A stretch of 64,000 nt of DNA from Cryptomeria japonica. Taxonomy: Eukaryota > Streptophyta > Pinopsida > Cupressales > Cupressaceae. A program made the translations under genes and the position numbers. Of this stretch, positions 48,800-59,639 are shown piece after piece. The stretch's first letter is position 1; each line of letters opens with the position of its first letter. The stretch spans positions 247,377,218 through 247,441,217 of the forward strand of contig NC_081406.1 of assembly GCF_030272615.1 (NCBI RefSeq). The letters run 5' to 3'. The notes under the pieces are model-generated. The model had not been told where the DNA came from. It did not search any database and saw only the letters and a list, made by a program, of their open reading frames with translations.

Positions 48800-50790
48800 C
48801 AAGACATAGTCTAAAATGACAATGTCAAAGCATACAAGAATACTCTCTCAAATGCCACTCTGATCGGATGCTGCACCACCATCACCACTTGCTCCCCCGC
48901 TAGTCCCTGCACCACCTGATCTATCTCTCTGTGGGGGACCCATCACCCCCCCACTACTTTGCATCCTCTGAGACCGCTCTGATCTCTCCCGACGCATTTG
49001 TGAATAACTTAGTGCCCGTCGACTAGATGGAACCTCCTGCTCATATAGGCCCCACTAGTAATCTACCTCTGCACCTGCTCTCTGTACCTCCCTCGCCAAT
49101 GCCTCCACAGATGGCCCCTGTCCCTATACTCCCTCCAAGGCCCGCACTCTCTCCTGTAACTGGATCGCCCTGTCCATGGCCTGATATCTCTCCCACAACA
49201 CTATAGTCAGCTCTGACTCTCATGCAAACAGCTGCACATCTCTAGCAGCCACCTTTGCCTCCATATCCTCTAGTCGATTCTGCAAAAATAGTATCATATG
49301 GTCCCGTAGATCTCCACCTGCAGCTCCCTCCCCCATATCCATAGGTGCCTGTCCAGTGGCTCCCTCTCTAGTTGCTCCCTCCCTTGTATCCATAGGTGCC
49401 TGTCCTTCACCTGCATCCCTGCCACCTAATCTCATGCCTCCTTGCATCAAAGGTCCCTAAGATAGCCACAAAGGCTGCCCACCTTTCCCTCTCCGCTGTA
49501 ATCGTCCACCACCCCCCCCTCCACCTCCGAATCCACCACCTCCTCCAAAACCCCCACCCCCTCCTCCTCCTCCTCCATCACCACCTCCTCCATCCCCTCT
49601 CCCTTATCCACCTACTACTCTGCGACCTCCTCTCCTCCTCTATCTTCGTGCCCTATCCTCCTCAAAATATGGAATCGGTTTTGCTGGATCTGATATCCAC
49701 AGAATCAGATGTGCTGCAATGTACTGAGTGTACTCATCTGACACCCTTGCATCTACCACCCCAGCCTCATATGCCATGGTCTCGCCTATAGTGTGTGAAA
49801 CTCTACCAATGCCTGATCATAAGGTAACACTAGCCCCCATAAGTACCTCTCTCGTACCACTCGGCATACTCTCCAGAACCACTAGGCAATCCCTACCACC
49901 ACCCAAACTGTCTCAAAACTCTGCTAGGAAGTTGTCTCCCCACATTGTAGGTTGTCCTACCAATGAGGTATCATGTCATGAACACATATGGCAATGCCTC
50001 TGCATCATCCTCCCAGGGCTCACACTCAATATATGTCCTCCAGATCATAGTATCCAAATTATCTAGTGCCCGTCGCTACCACTCTAACTTCTCCAGGGGG
50101 GTTGACTCATCATACCTCCATACATGTATATAGCTGGTCCACTGCTCGAAATCTCATACTAACTAGTTAGGTAATCGGTAAGTGCTCCCACGCCCAAATA
50201 TGCAGCATCGTGATCCCCACTCCCAATGAGCCCACCCCTCGATATGCTACCTCATGAAAATTTTGATATAAGTGTGATAGCATGCATGGTCCCCATGCAA
50301 ACTGGGTCCCCTCTATAATCATTTGCTCGATCACCTAACCCCAACCAACGCCAAGTCCATGCGATCATCGATCTAGACATAGCGGTCCCCTAACAATCCC
50401 TGATAGCACTGTTGGTAATGGCTCATACAAGGCTGCTATATCCTCTCAGACTATCGATTCGTCATTAATGAAGACATCCTCATCAAAAAATCTATACACT
50501 GCTGTTGTCCCTCAAGCTCAGTCATAGCTCACCAACTCTCCTTGAATAGGAATGTGTAGGATGCGCCATACATCCTCCAGTGTCACTATCATCTCCCCTT
50601 GCTCTAAGTGAAATGTGCATGTCTCACTATGCCACCGCTCTGCCAATGCTATGATCAACCAGTGATTCATCTGAATCACAGGCATATACATAACATCATA
50701 CAAGCTTGTCGCTGCAATGCAATCCACCTCGGCCTTTATCAATCGATCACGCAACACCTGTGTGGTGGGATGCCTCTCGCACATTTGTAA
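48800..50790 (-). pseudogene. Antisense plant mobile domain (PMD) gene in G1
   Basis: Read on the minus strand from about 50784: LIIALAERWHSETCTFHLEQ, GEMIVTLEDVWRILHIPIQG, then EDIAALYEPLPTVLSGI, EGTQFAWGPCMLSHLYQNF and GITMLHIWAWEHLPIT (about 50165-50315). These are the core motifs of the PMD (aminotransferase-like plant mobile) family, known from MAIN/MAIL1 and from gypsy and MULE transposons. The C-terminal part has a Gly-rich run (about 49500-49610) and a coiled-coil-like segment (RLEDMEAKVAARDVQ, 49220-49290). Stops and frame changes throughout show it is dead. It runs opposite to G1 pol. Confidence 0.88.
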
Positions 50791-51079
50791 GATGCAAAGA
50801 TCCTCCTACACACATGCATTAACCATTGTCATCAGTTGTTTTTTTTCAAACTTTCTTAAGTTTAAACCTGGACTATCAACAAATACTTTGATCAAGTATC
50901 TTTGGGTCTCAACAGGTAAGCAATCATGACACACCTAGACTACAACATACATTTATCCTAATGACCTAAGTCTCATCAGGGCTGCTATGGTTCAAAACAA
51001 CTCTCACCTCACATCTCCATCCATCCATCATTGACATCAAGAGATTCTTTTTCAAACACACTGGGGCATCTTTTTTCCT
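50791..51079. other. Spacer upstream of the PMD gene
   Basis: No ORF of note. On the minus strand it lies between the motif cluster and the first PMD motif and could hold the missing N-terminus or the 5' UTR. Confidence 0.4.
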
Positions 51080-51375
51080 ACACAAAAGCACTATTCTGAA
51101 CACAACAGCGCTAATATGTTTCCAAAAGTGCTAAATCAACTATGCAATAGCGCTAAATCAACAATAGCGCTACATTGACTATGCAATAGCGCCATCTCAC
51201 AACCACAACGCTCAATCAACTACTCAATAGCGCTACACAAACAAAAGCACTAAAATAACTATACCATTGCGCTAGACTTGACAAAGCACTAAAATCACTA
51301 GGCAATAGTGCTATAGCACCACAATAGCGCTAATTTAGTTGACAATAGCGCCAAAACACAGTTTTAGCGCTATTG
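51080..51375 (-). repeat. Inverted AGCGCT motif cluster near the G1 3' end
   Basis: About 15 copies of CAATAGCGCT (AGCGCTATTG on the minus strand) and near variants over 295 bases, for example near 51152, 51167, 51186, 51223 and 51337. Its length and density match the cluster at 29970-30265, in the opposite orientation. Confidence 0.85.
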
Positions 51376-51619
51376 TGTTGACTCAACTTGGACTAAGCAA
51401 AACACATACTAAAAATGCATTAATTTCAAAAATTCAAATTCACATACTGGTGGTCTGTAGTCGTCTGGCCGTTGGAATCGACAGACTCACTCTAAACGGT
51501 GCTCTGCTATGGGAACCGGCATCCTGACTGCTCCTTGCTCTTCTAAAAGGTCACACCCAGAGCTCAAATTTCACTATGGACGCGAATGCAAATGAACCTG
51601 TTTTTACCTCTTGACCCCC

Positions 51620-51630
51620 ATATATACCCT
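51620..51630 (-). promoter_or_regulatory. Candidate TATA box for the antisense PMD unit
   Basis: Minus-strand GGGTATATATG lies between the polypurine tract and the motif cluster, about 840 bases before the first PMD motif. A similar minus-strand TATA sits at the equivalent place near 27380. Base composition here (51540-51680) is richer in C than its surroundings. Confidence 0.4.
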
Positions 51631-51920
51631 TCACCGTAACCCTAATTTTCCCCCGCTCACCGCCGTGGTCCCCGTGAACTTCCTAAGCCTCCCATTTCTC
51701 CATTTTATCTCCGATTTCTTTTTTTTTCACTAGTATTGCTAAAATATTCTCTTCTACCACCTTGCCAATTTTCATTCTTTTTTGAGAGATTGCCCGATTT
51801 TTCAAAATTTTTGGCCCATCTCTCGAGGGGGCATACCACCCATTAAATTAATATTTTATGGGGCATATTTCTTCACACCTATTTTTTTATTTCTTTGAAA
51901 CAATGCGATAAACTGCACCA

Positions 51921-51937
51921 TCTCAAAGAGGGGCAAA
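51921..51937 (+). promoter_or_regulatory. G1 polypurine tract
   Basis: TCTCAAAGAGGGGCAAA ends exactly where the 3' LTR begins (TGCAGTCACATAAATC). Confidence 0.85.
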
Positions 51938-53406
51938 TGCAGTCACATAAATCTATCCATTTTAATTAAATGAATATTTGCTATTTATTTGATTAAAAAC
52001 CTACTAGCCATTAGTTAATTAAATTAACATTTAATTAATTCATCTTCAAAACATTCTCCTATTAATTAAATAAATTATTCAATTTATTTTAATTAATTCA
52101 TTAAACCAAATTCACAATCAATTAAATGAATAAATCTTATTTATTTAATTTAAATCCCCCTTTCCTCTTTTAAATAAATTAAATAAAACATTTATTTAAA
52201 TCATTCACCCCCCACTTGCATTTTCCTACAAATGCAAGTTGCAACCACAAGTTGAAATAAATTAATTTTATTTTAATTAAAATTCTATTTTCCCTCACCC
52301 ACAAAATCCACTTGCACTCCTAAACCCCCTTCTAGATTCTTCTAACCCCTTCCTAATTAACCTAAGCCATCCCCTAATTATTGTCACATTCCTAAGCAAC
52401 TTGGAGTCACTTCTCAAAGGCTTCAAAGTCTTTGAAAAACATTAAATGCTTTGTGTGTTCAACAAATTAACCTCTAAAGTCTTCCAAACCACTTATGGCT
52501 CTTACATGACTATTTATGGTTAACCCCTAACTCAACCCTCATGTGACTCATGTGTCTCCTCAAGCATTTATTGCTTTGACCATGGTTGTCCCTTTAACCT
52601 TTGCACAAGAGTTTATCCATTGGATAAAAGCTTTATTCTTTGAGTAAAGAATTTATTCACTCAACCCAACCTTGACCTTAACTCCCAAGTTAACTCTTAG
52701 GTCATGTCAAACATTTAATGTTTATTCTTTCTCCTCTCAACCCCTCTCATGTTGACACTTGTCATCCTGGGATTGGTTTGAAAATTCTCACATGGATTGA
52801 ATATCATTCAATCCTGACCCTTGTTGAGATTACTCAATCTCAACCATCCATTGCTCCATTATTTCCTATAAATAGAGCCCATTTTTTCAATATCCAGATC
52901 CTGAAAAATTGCGTGCATTTAACATATAGTGAACTTTAGAGAACATTTAGCATAAGCATTTACATTTACTCTTTTGGACTAAAATCAACACTAGATTAGA
53001 CAATAATCTCATTTCTAGTTTGTATGCATTCATGTTTGCATCCATGAGCTTTTTATTTCATAATCTTGAATCTCCATAAGACATCCATGTTTGCATTTCA
53101 TGAGCTTTTTATTTCATAATCTTGAATCTCCATAAGACATCCAAAAATAGTGCAAAAAGCTGCTAAGAGCTACACTACTTGGAACTTGGAGAGGAGAGGA
53201 ACAAGGGAGGAGCCACTATGAATGTTTTGGTCAGCATTTGGAGGAATTTAGTTTACTTCTTGTGTCTTTTCATGCTTTCCATTTCTTATTTAGTATCTCT
53301 CTTGATATGCTTGATTAGGCTATTGTTTAAATTCTGATTTGCTTACACTAACGCTTGTTTTTTTGTGTTTTTGTCATCCTAACAATCTCCTTTTTGCAGA
53401 GCATCA
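51938..53406 (+). repeat. G1 3' LTR (1469 bp)
   Basis: Partner of the 5' LTR without the solo-LTR insert. It has its own tandem duplication of about 55 bases at 53031-53141 and an extra 20-odd bases near 52360. TATA is at 52866-52875. Confidence 0.93.
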
Positions 53407-53411
53407 CATTC

Positions 53412-54342
53412 TTTTAGGGTTTTTGCATTTTGCTGACATTTCCTCTATGTTGTGCATTCGATCTTCATTGTTTGTCGACATTGCATCTTTCCTCTGCATT
53501 TCTTTCATTTTTTATTCTAATTCTCTCAGTTTCGAATTAGGTTTTGTCAATATCATCTTTGAATTGCATACATTGGTCAAGATCAATCTCTCATGTCAAT
53601 TGGGCATCGTCAATCCTAATTTGTGTCGAATTAGGGTTTTGTCCTAGGTCTTCAACATTTTCAATCAATTATCAGTCATCTTGCATCAATTTTCAATCAA
53701 TTTTGGTCATTTTGGATCTCTTTTCAATCATTAATTATCAGTCTTTTTATCAATTTTGATCGATTTGTCATCAGTTTTTGTCAGTCATTCGACCTTCATC
53801 AAGTCGACCTCTTTACCAATCTTTGATCAATTTGTCATTGGTCTCAATCAATCATCAATTCTCGTCAATTTTTGATCGATTAGTTATTGATCCTCATCAA
53901 TTGTTTCATTTATCATATCAATCTTTTTGACCAATTTGTCATTGACCTTTATCAATCAATTTTGACTTTATGTCAATTTCGAATATTTGTCATTTGTCCC
54001 TTTGATTGCGATCCTTATCATTTATTGGTTTTAATCACGTCATGACCTAATTCCATTTCTAGTTTGTCCCCTAGGGTTTGATGATTTATTCATTTAATCC
54101 TATTAACATTTCTCTTTAGGTTAAAGGAATTAATTTCATTTATCCTAAGTCTTTCATGATACTTTATTTAATTAGCTAATTTGTCCTTTTGTGAGTTAAT
54201 TAATAAATGTGAATTTATTAATTAATGCCACCTAATTTACTAATTTTTAAATTTCAACTTCCCACTAATTATTCCCCCCCAATTCCTCAACTTTTCATGC
54301 TTACCTTTTGTCATAATTGAAAGCTAATTTTGTGGCCAATTG
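53412..54342 (+). repeat. Interspersed repeat copy B, left piece
   Basis: From about 53580 it aligns with 24650-24690 and 25880-26650 (copy A), including TGTCGAATTAG and the TCAAT-rich stretch. 53412-53580 has no counterpart in copy A and probably continues the LTR begun at 27669. It is interrupted at AATTG (54338-54342) by C6. Confidence 0.75.
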
Positions 54343-55255
54343 TGTTGGAATACAATGAACCCAAGAACATTGAGGGGAGGGGGGGGGTGAATTAGTGTTC
54401 TGCCGGTAACACAAGATTTTAACCTTTTATAACATACACATACAAACTAGTAAATGAAGAAACATATAACATGAACCAAATAAAACAACCACATGAATGA
54501 ACACCATAACACACATAATTTATACTTGGAAACCTCAAAGAGGAAAAACCATGGTGGGATTTGTGACCCTCAATATCAATTCACTGGCCATAAGAAAGAT
54601 ATTACATAACATGGGGACCTGCACATGCAGGAAGGCACACTCCCTAGAGCACATTGCTCAACACAAAAGAATCTCATTGACTACAAGCTTTTGCTGAAAT
54701 AAAACAGTATTGATGAACTCACAAAATGCATCTACAATGCCAAAAAGAGTTTCAGTTAAAGCTCTATTCTGTACCGGTTCATAAACCTTGAACCTTCTAC
54801 TAGTATCTCCTCTTCCTCCAAGAATGCTTTACAAACTATCTACTGATCATAGCATGATATTACATTCGCATACAAAATGACCTTCATACATATCCTTCGC
54901 ATCACACAGTTCTGCTATTATTCTCCTATCTCTCATCCTCAAAAATGACCTAACATACTAATTTATATGCCCTTACAAACAATATGCCTTATGTCGAATT
55001 ACAATACAAAAGATATACAATGTCGGCCCAATACAATAACTACAAAATGATTTTTTAATAAAACCTTTCGGATCCAAACCGGTGTCGGCTTCACTGAAAT
55101 GTTGGATGTTGGTGCCGGTGATGACCCTGAATACTCAATGTCGGTATCCGCTGGTGTATGCCTCCAAATGTTGGTATATGCCGATATATGCCTTCAATAG
55201 AATCTTGTTGCCATCAATGACAACATATGATTCTAATGAGTGTCAATTGCCAACA
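54343..55255 (-). repeat. C6 3' LTR (913 bp)
   Basis: Minus strand TGTTGGCAATTGAC to GGGTTCATTGTATTCCAACA. The G-rich run with TGAATTAG is at about 54372-54395. It includes AAACCATGGTGGG near 54545, as in the other copia LTRs. Confidence 0.93.
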
Positions 55256-55450
55256 ATCTCCCCTTTTTGCATTGATGGCAACACTCATGTGAAAAATGGA
55301 TTCCCTACTGGTTCAACTGAAAAAATGAATCATGCTCCCCCTGAGCTGATTGACCCTGTCAGCAATCTACTCTACCTATCCTCCCCTTAGGATTACATAC
55401 ATATTTTTCACATACATATACTCCCCCTTTGGCATCAATGCCAAAGACCG
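55256..55450 (-). other. C6 3' block with polypurine tracts
   Basis: Tracts seen as CTCCCC on + lie near 55258, 55338, 55380 and 55421. The first abuts the LTR. Confidence 0.65.
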
Positions 55451-55499
55451 GTGAAATAATTAAAGAATAATTATAGATTACTTTACTGGAGCTTGACTA

Positions 55500-58400
55500 A
55501 TCTCAAAATTTCTGGGTAAGCTTTCTCTAGCAACTGTACATAGGCATCCCAACTAGTTTTGAATGTTTCAGTTATGGATACTAGTCCACTCAGTAAATGT
55601 GCTAGTATTTCTTTCTTAGTCCATCAAAATAAATCCAATCTTGGACTCACCAAACCTCTAAGACTCCTTGCTCTCCGAATGATCTTGTCTCTTTCCTTTT
55701 CAAAAGCAAAAACTTGGTTCTCCAAAGTCAAAATTTGTCTATCAATTGAAGTTGTAAGTGAAGTTAGTCCATCAAAATAATTAACAATATTATCTATCTT
55801 TTCATGTAATTCCTTTAACCTCTGATCTACATTAGTTGTAAGAATTTGTATATTACAACATACCTTGTAGATGTTAGTACATTGTTTCAAAGAATTTTCA
55901 ATGAGTATAAGTTTCTCTTCAACCTTCCTCTTCTCTGTCTCAATAATCTAGTCAAAAGTTTCTTTGTTGGCCAGAGTAAATATTTCAAGTGCTTTCTTGT
56001 CAGAAATCTGCTGCAATGACTGAATGTTTTTAGATATATGCTCTATTAGTACCTTAAGCTTGCTGGAAGGTCTTGCTTCATTTTCAATCCTACAATCAGG
56101 AATCAAAATATGCAAAACTGTTATTGATTGATCTATTATTCCTTTATCTGCAGATCCCTCCTTCATTATCTTTTGAGTAGCCATCATCATTAGCTCTTTG
56201 GGACTCATCTCTGTAATTGATTTCTTCTCAACTTGAGAAGTGTCAATTGCTAAAGGTTTTGTTGGGGAAACTACTGCCAATTAAGTCTCCTTTTCCTTAT
56301 CTTTCTTATCCTCTGTCGGTGAATCTCTTTTCTCCTCCTCTAATGCACCAGTGGCTTTGTGACTTGGTGCAATATCAGTTACTGCTAGTGGAGTATTGTC
56401 CAGAATATTATTTGTAACCTGTACATTATCTATATTATCTTGCCTAGACTATACAAATGTAGTCTCTTCCGGTTTAGTCTTTACACTCTCATCAGTTTTG
56501 GGTTTAACTGCCGGTTCACTCAATTTGAACTAAACTGTCCAAAATTCCTTTCTCTTTAGATTTGTTCGGAATGGTGGGAGCCATTGCCTTAGCAAATTCT
56601 TCTTGAGAGGTGAGAAAGTCAGGATTCTTTTGGAAGAATTTGGTCCAACCATCTCTGGTCTCATTTACTATCTCATTTACTCTACCCATCATTAGACCTA
56701 TTTGCCGGGTTTTGCTGCTAGGGATTATTCTATTAGCAACATCTATACATCTTTTTATTTCCTCATTATTTATAGAGCCACACATATTCAAAAGTTCAAC
56801 TTATTTGATTTCTCTATCCCTCCTACTTGCATCTAATCTTCTTGCATCTAACTTATTTTACAATGATAAAGGAATTTCCTTCAAAATCTCTACCAAAGCT
56901 TTCTTATATATGTCTAGATATAAAAAAATTGCTTCTTCTATTTCATCTTGCTCATTATCTTCTAAATCTTCATAGAAATTTGACACATTCTTCAACATTT
57001 CATCTTTAGTTATCTCATCAATCAATTCTACACAAGTCATTGGGGGTATGATGGTAACATTACCAAATTCAATTGCTTCATCAATTGTACTCTTTTTCTT
57101 CTTTCTGGGGGTTGCACGAGCGGATGGAGTAGGTTGCCTCTTCTTTGCCAGAGGTGGGGGTGCATTTGTTACCTTTCTAACTAGCTTCCTCCTGGGTTCC
57201 ACCTTCTTCTCCTCTACCAGAGGCTTGTCAGCTTTCTTCCTCTGTAGCCTTCTGAATGCAAGAGGTTGATTATCCTCTGGATCAAAATCAGAAGTGATAG
57301 AAGAAATGAAAGTCTCAAGCTTCTTCACCTTAGGAGCACTAGCTGTTGTTGGTTGATCTATTGGTTCAGATCCAGAACCTAGTTTTGTATCTATCCTGTG
57401 CATTACATCCTGAACAAATGCAGACATCTTCTCTATTTTCTTTTCTCTTCTTTTCCGGTTGAAACTGGTTTAACTTCAAAGCCTTTTCCTGTGCAGTGCC
57501 AAAGTGTTCAGCCTTATCATCCAAAGGAGCATCAATCAACATTGTAGCATATAACTCTGAAATGCTGTCATCTACCCCATAACCTAATTCAGTAACCCAT
57601 ATAATTCTAGGTTCCACTGCTTCCATCATTGTCTCATCTGTTTTGACCATAAAGCAGATATCAGTGGAGTATTTCTCCACAATGTGCTTGGAAATTCTCT
57701 CCCCCAGTCTCATATTCTCCTGAAAAGTTTTAAAATAGCCCCATAGCTTCTCATCTCTATTACTGCCAAGACCGGTGATTGCTTCTTTGATTTGCATATC
57801 TACTGGTATGTTATGAGCCCAACGCTTCTTTCCCAAACCCAATATAGCTCATTCATGAACTACAACATCAAGCAAATAATAAGATTGCCAAACCTGAATG
57901 TTCCTTTCTTAACCCCTTTAATTTTGCCAAGGTTAATCATTAACTCACTCCTCATCCATTCACAAAAATTATACTTTTCATTATTCTTTATCATCTGATA
58001 AACAACATGGATGCAGGAACTAGCAACAGAGTTCAATCGACTTGATTGAGTACCTTGTAGCCAATTATCATGCTAGAAAATTTCACATCAGTGTCTTTGA
58101 TGGTGCTGACCCTCATAGATCTTCCATCATGAGTTGCGTCGGTGAGCTTCTCAACTGCAGTGGTGGAGATCTTCTTTTCCTGGTTCCTATCCAACTTTAG
58201 GTAACCTGGTGACTGCTTGAATAGCTTCTTTGGTAATCATGTGGGGCCGGTCTAGCTAAATAAATTCATTATGGACCCTGCTCAGAACATATATGATCAC
58301 TTCATCCTTGAATTCTGGAATGTATAGGATTCTGGTTAACCCTAGATCCTCAATGATTTGATATTTTGGTTTGATAGTACCAGAGCTTCCTAGTATCATA

Positions 58401-58636
58401 GATTAATACATCCCCTTGATTTCCTCAGTGCCTAGGTCCTACAAGGTGCAGTGAATATAGGCCTTGGCATCTTTTACATAAACCTCACCATCGGGAACCC
58501 TAAAAAACGTGCCAGTAGAATCTTCCTTCATAGCAATTTGGGGAACTTCCTTGAAAACAAGCCTAAGCCTATCCTTGACCTTAACAACAGTGGGATTTGC
58601 AATAAAAGTAGGAGTAGATGATGATCTGGATGCCAT
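55500..58636 (-). pseudogene. C6 long extra ORF after pol, unknown or envelope-like position
   Basis: About 3.1 kb on the minus strand once encoded a protein near 1000 residues, beginning MASRSSSTPTFIANPTVV at 58636. Surviving frames: 58439-58636, 57366-57842, 56858-57427, 56516-56791, 55948-56280 and 55624-55890. Recognisable traits are ITKEAIQAVTGYL and LTDATHDGRSMRVSTIKDTD near the N-terminus, a Lys/Arg/Pro-rich middle (AKKRQPTPSARATPRKKKK, about 57095-57150) that could be a nuclear signal, acidic stretches, and helical coiled-coil-like C-terminal parts (VDQRLKELHEKIDN). I find no pol or PMD motif. Sireviruses carry an envelope-like ORF at this position, usually without homologs, so that is the best guess by location only. 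Confidence 0.6.
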
Positions 58637-59151
58637 TTCAAAGAAATACCTGGATAATAGTCGTCGGTTGAAGGATTTTGATTACTTCTCATATGACTGC
58701 TGGAAATTATTTGGAATGCCTTTACTTGCTCTTGATCGCCTATGATTTCCCTTTGTTTCGCTCTGGTTTGCTAGAGTGCTGGGTGAGTGAAAATGAGTCC
58801 ATTTTCCCTTTTTATCAGTGAGTAAACCCTAATTCATCATTGTCATAAATGCATAGTAATGTGCCCTACCGGATGCCGGTTTCACAGTTTTATGCTGGGT
58901 GAACCTCCATCAATGATTAATACCACTCTCTAGATCTCTTCCAGTGAATATGCAATATTTGCAATGAATTTTCTAACCCCTTAGGCATATGCCTCAGTTA
59001 TCGGTTGAATTTCCTGTCAGTGCAGGAGTGCTCTGGTCTACCGTTGGAGTTACAAGTGCAGTTACCGGTGTAGTTGCATCTCCACATGGTTCTTTAGATT
59101 TTCTAATCCATATCTTGGTGTGATATTGTTGTATTTCATCTACCTTCTGCT
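58637..59151 (-). other. C6 spacer between C7 LTR and the extra ORF
   Basis: On the minus strand a short open stretch rich in Thr/Pro/Val (TTPVTALVTPTVDQ) ends at a stop near 58995. Non-coding sequence follows to the extra-ORF ATG. It could be the last codons of the lost C6 pol or an intergenic leader. Confidence 0.4.
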
Positions 59152-59499
59152 TGTTAGGGTTTCAAGCAGATTTGAAGCAAATATGAACTAACAATTATAT
59201 GCAGATCTAAATACAAAAGATAAAGGAATAAAACAAGACATAGATAACACAAAGATTTAACGTGGTTCACCCAGAATGGGTTACGTCCACCATACACAGT
59301 CGCCCTATCTTTCTTATTATCTAGCAAAAACAATACATAAACCTCTGTATGCCTTAAGCATCCCAGCCGCTTATAACATGCATTTTTAGGGCAACAGATA
59401 AAGTCGGCCTTTTTATGGTTTTATTACAATGTCGGTTTTCATCAACAAAAAATGTGTTGAGTGTACAATACTTTGCTGATCAATCACCACATATCAACA
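59152..59499 (-). repeat. C7 3' LTR (348 bp)
   Basis: Minus strand TGTTGATATGTGG to GAAACCCTAACA. It is short, as in Tnt1/Tork-type elements, and distinct from the long LTRs of C1 and C3-C6. It contains AACGTGGTTCACCC (about 59258) on the + strand. Confidence 0.85.
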
Positions 59500-59559
59500 A
59501 TCTCCCACTTGGAGACTGATCAGGCTCCACACCAAACAATCTCCCACTTGGAGACTGAT
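59500..59559 (-). repeat. C7 duplicated polypurine tract
   Basis: AATCTCCCACTTGGAGAC (minus strand GTCTCCAAGTGGGAGATT) occurs at 59499-59520 and again at 59538-59559. The first touches the LTR. Confidence 0.85.
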
Positions 59560-59639
59560 ACTAGACGACACCACTGTACTTGCAGCACCTGCTGGATAAA
59601 ACACAGGGACTCGACTCGTATAAATTCCACAATTATCAA

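Larger units (their letters stand above)
27723..53411 (+). mobile_element. G1: Ty3/gypsy Tat-lineage element with nested insertions
   Basis: Bounded by CATTC at 27723-27727 and 53407-53411, with LTRs 27728-29894 and 51938-53406. Removing C5 and the solo LTR leaves about 18.3 kb. The order is pre-gag ORF, gag, protease, G-patch, RT, RNase H, second RNase H, integrase, a 3' region of about 5.6 kb with an antisense PMD gene, then the polypurine tract. The second RNase H and absence of a chromodomain fit the Tat/Ogre clade. All coding parts are broken. Confidence 0.93.

Noticed and set aside
49396-49791. + strand His/Leu/Pro-rich ORF
   Set aside because: It is antisense to the Gly-rich linker of the PMD gene and carries no domain of its own.
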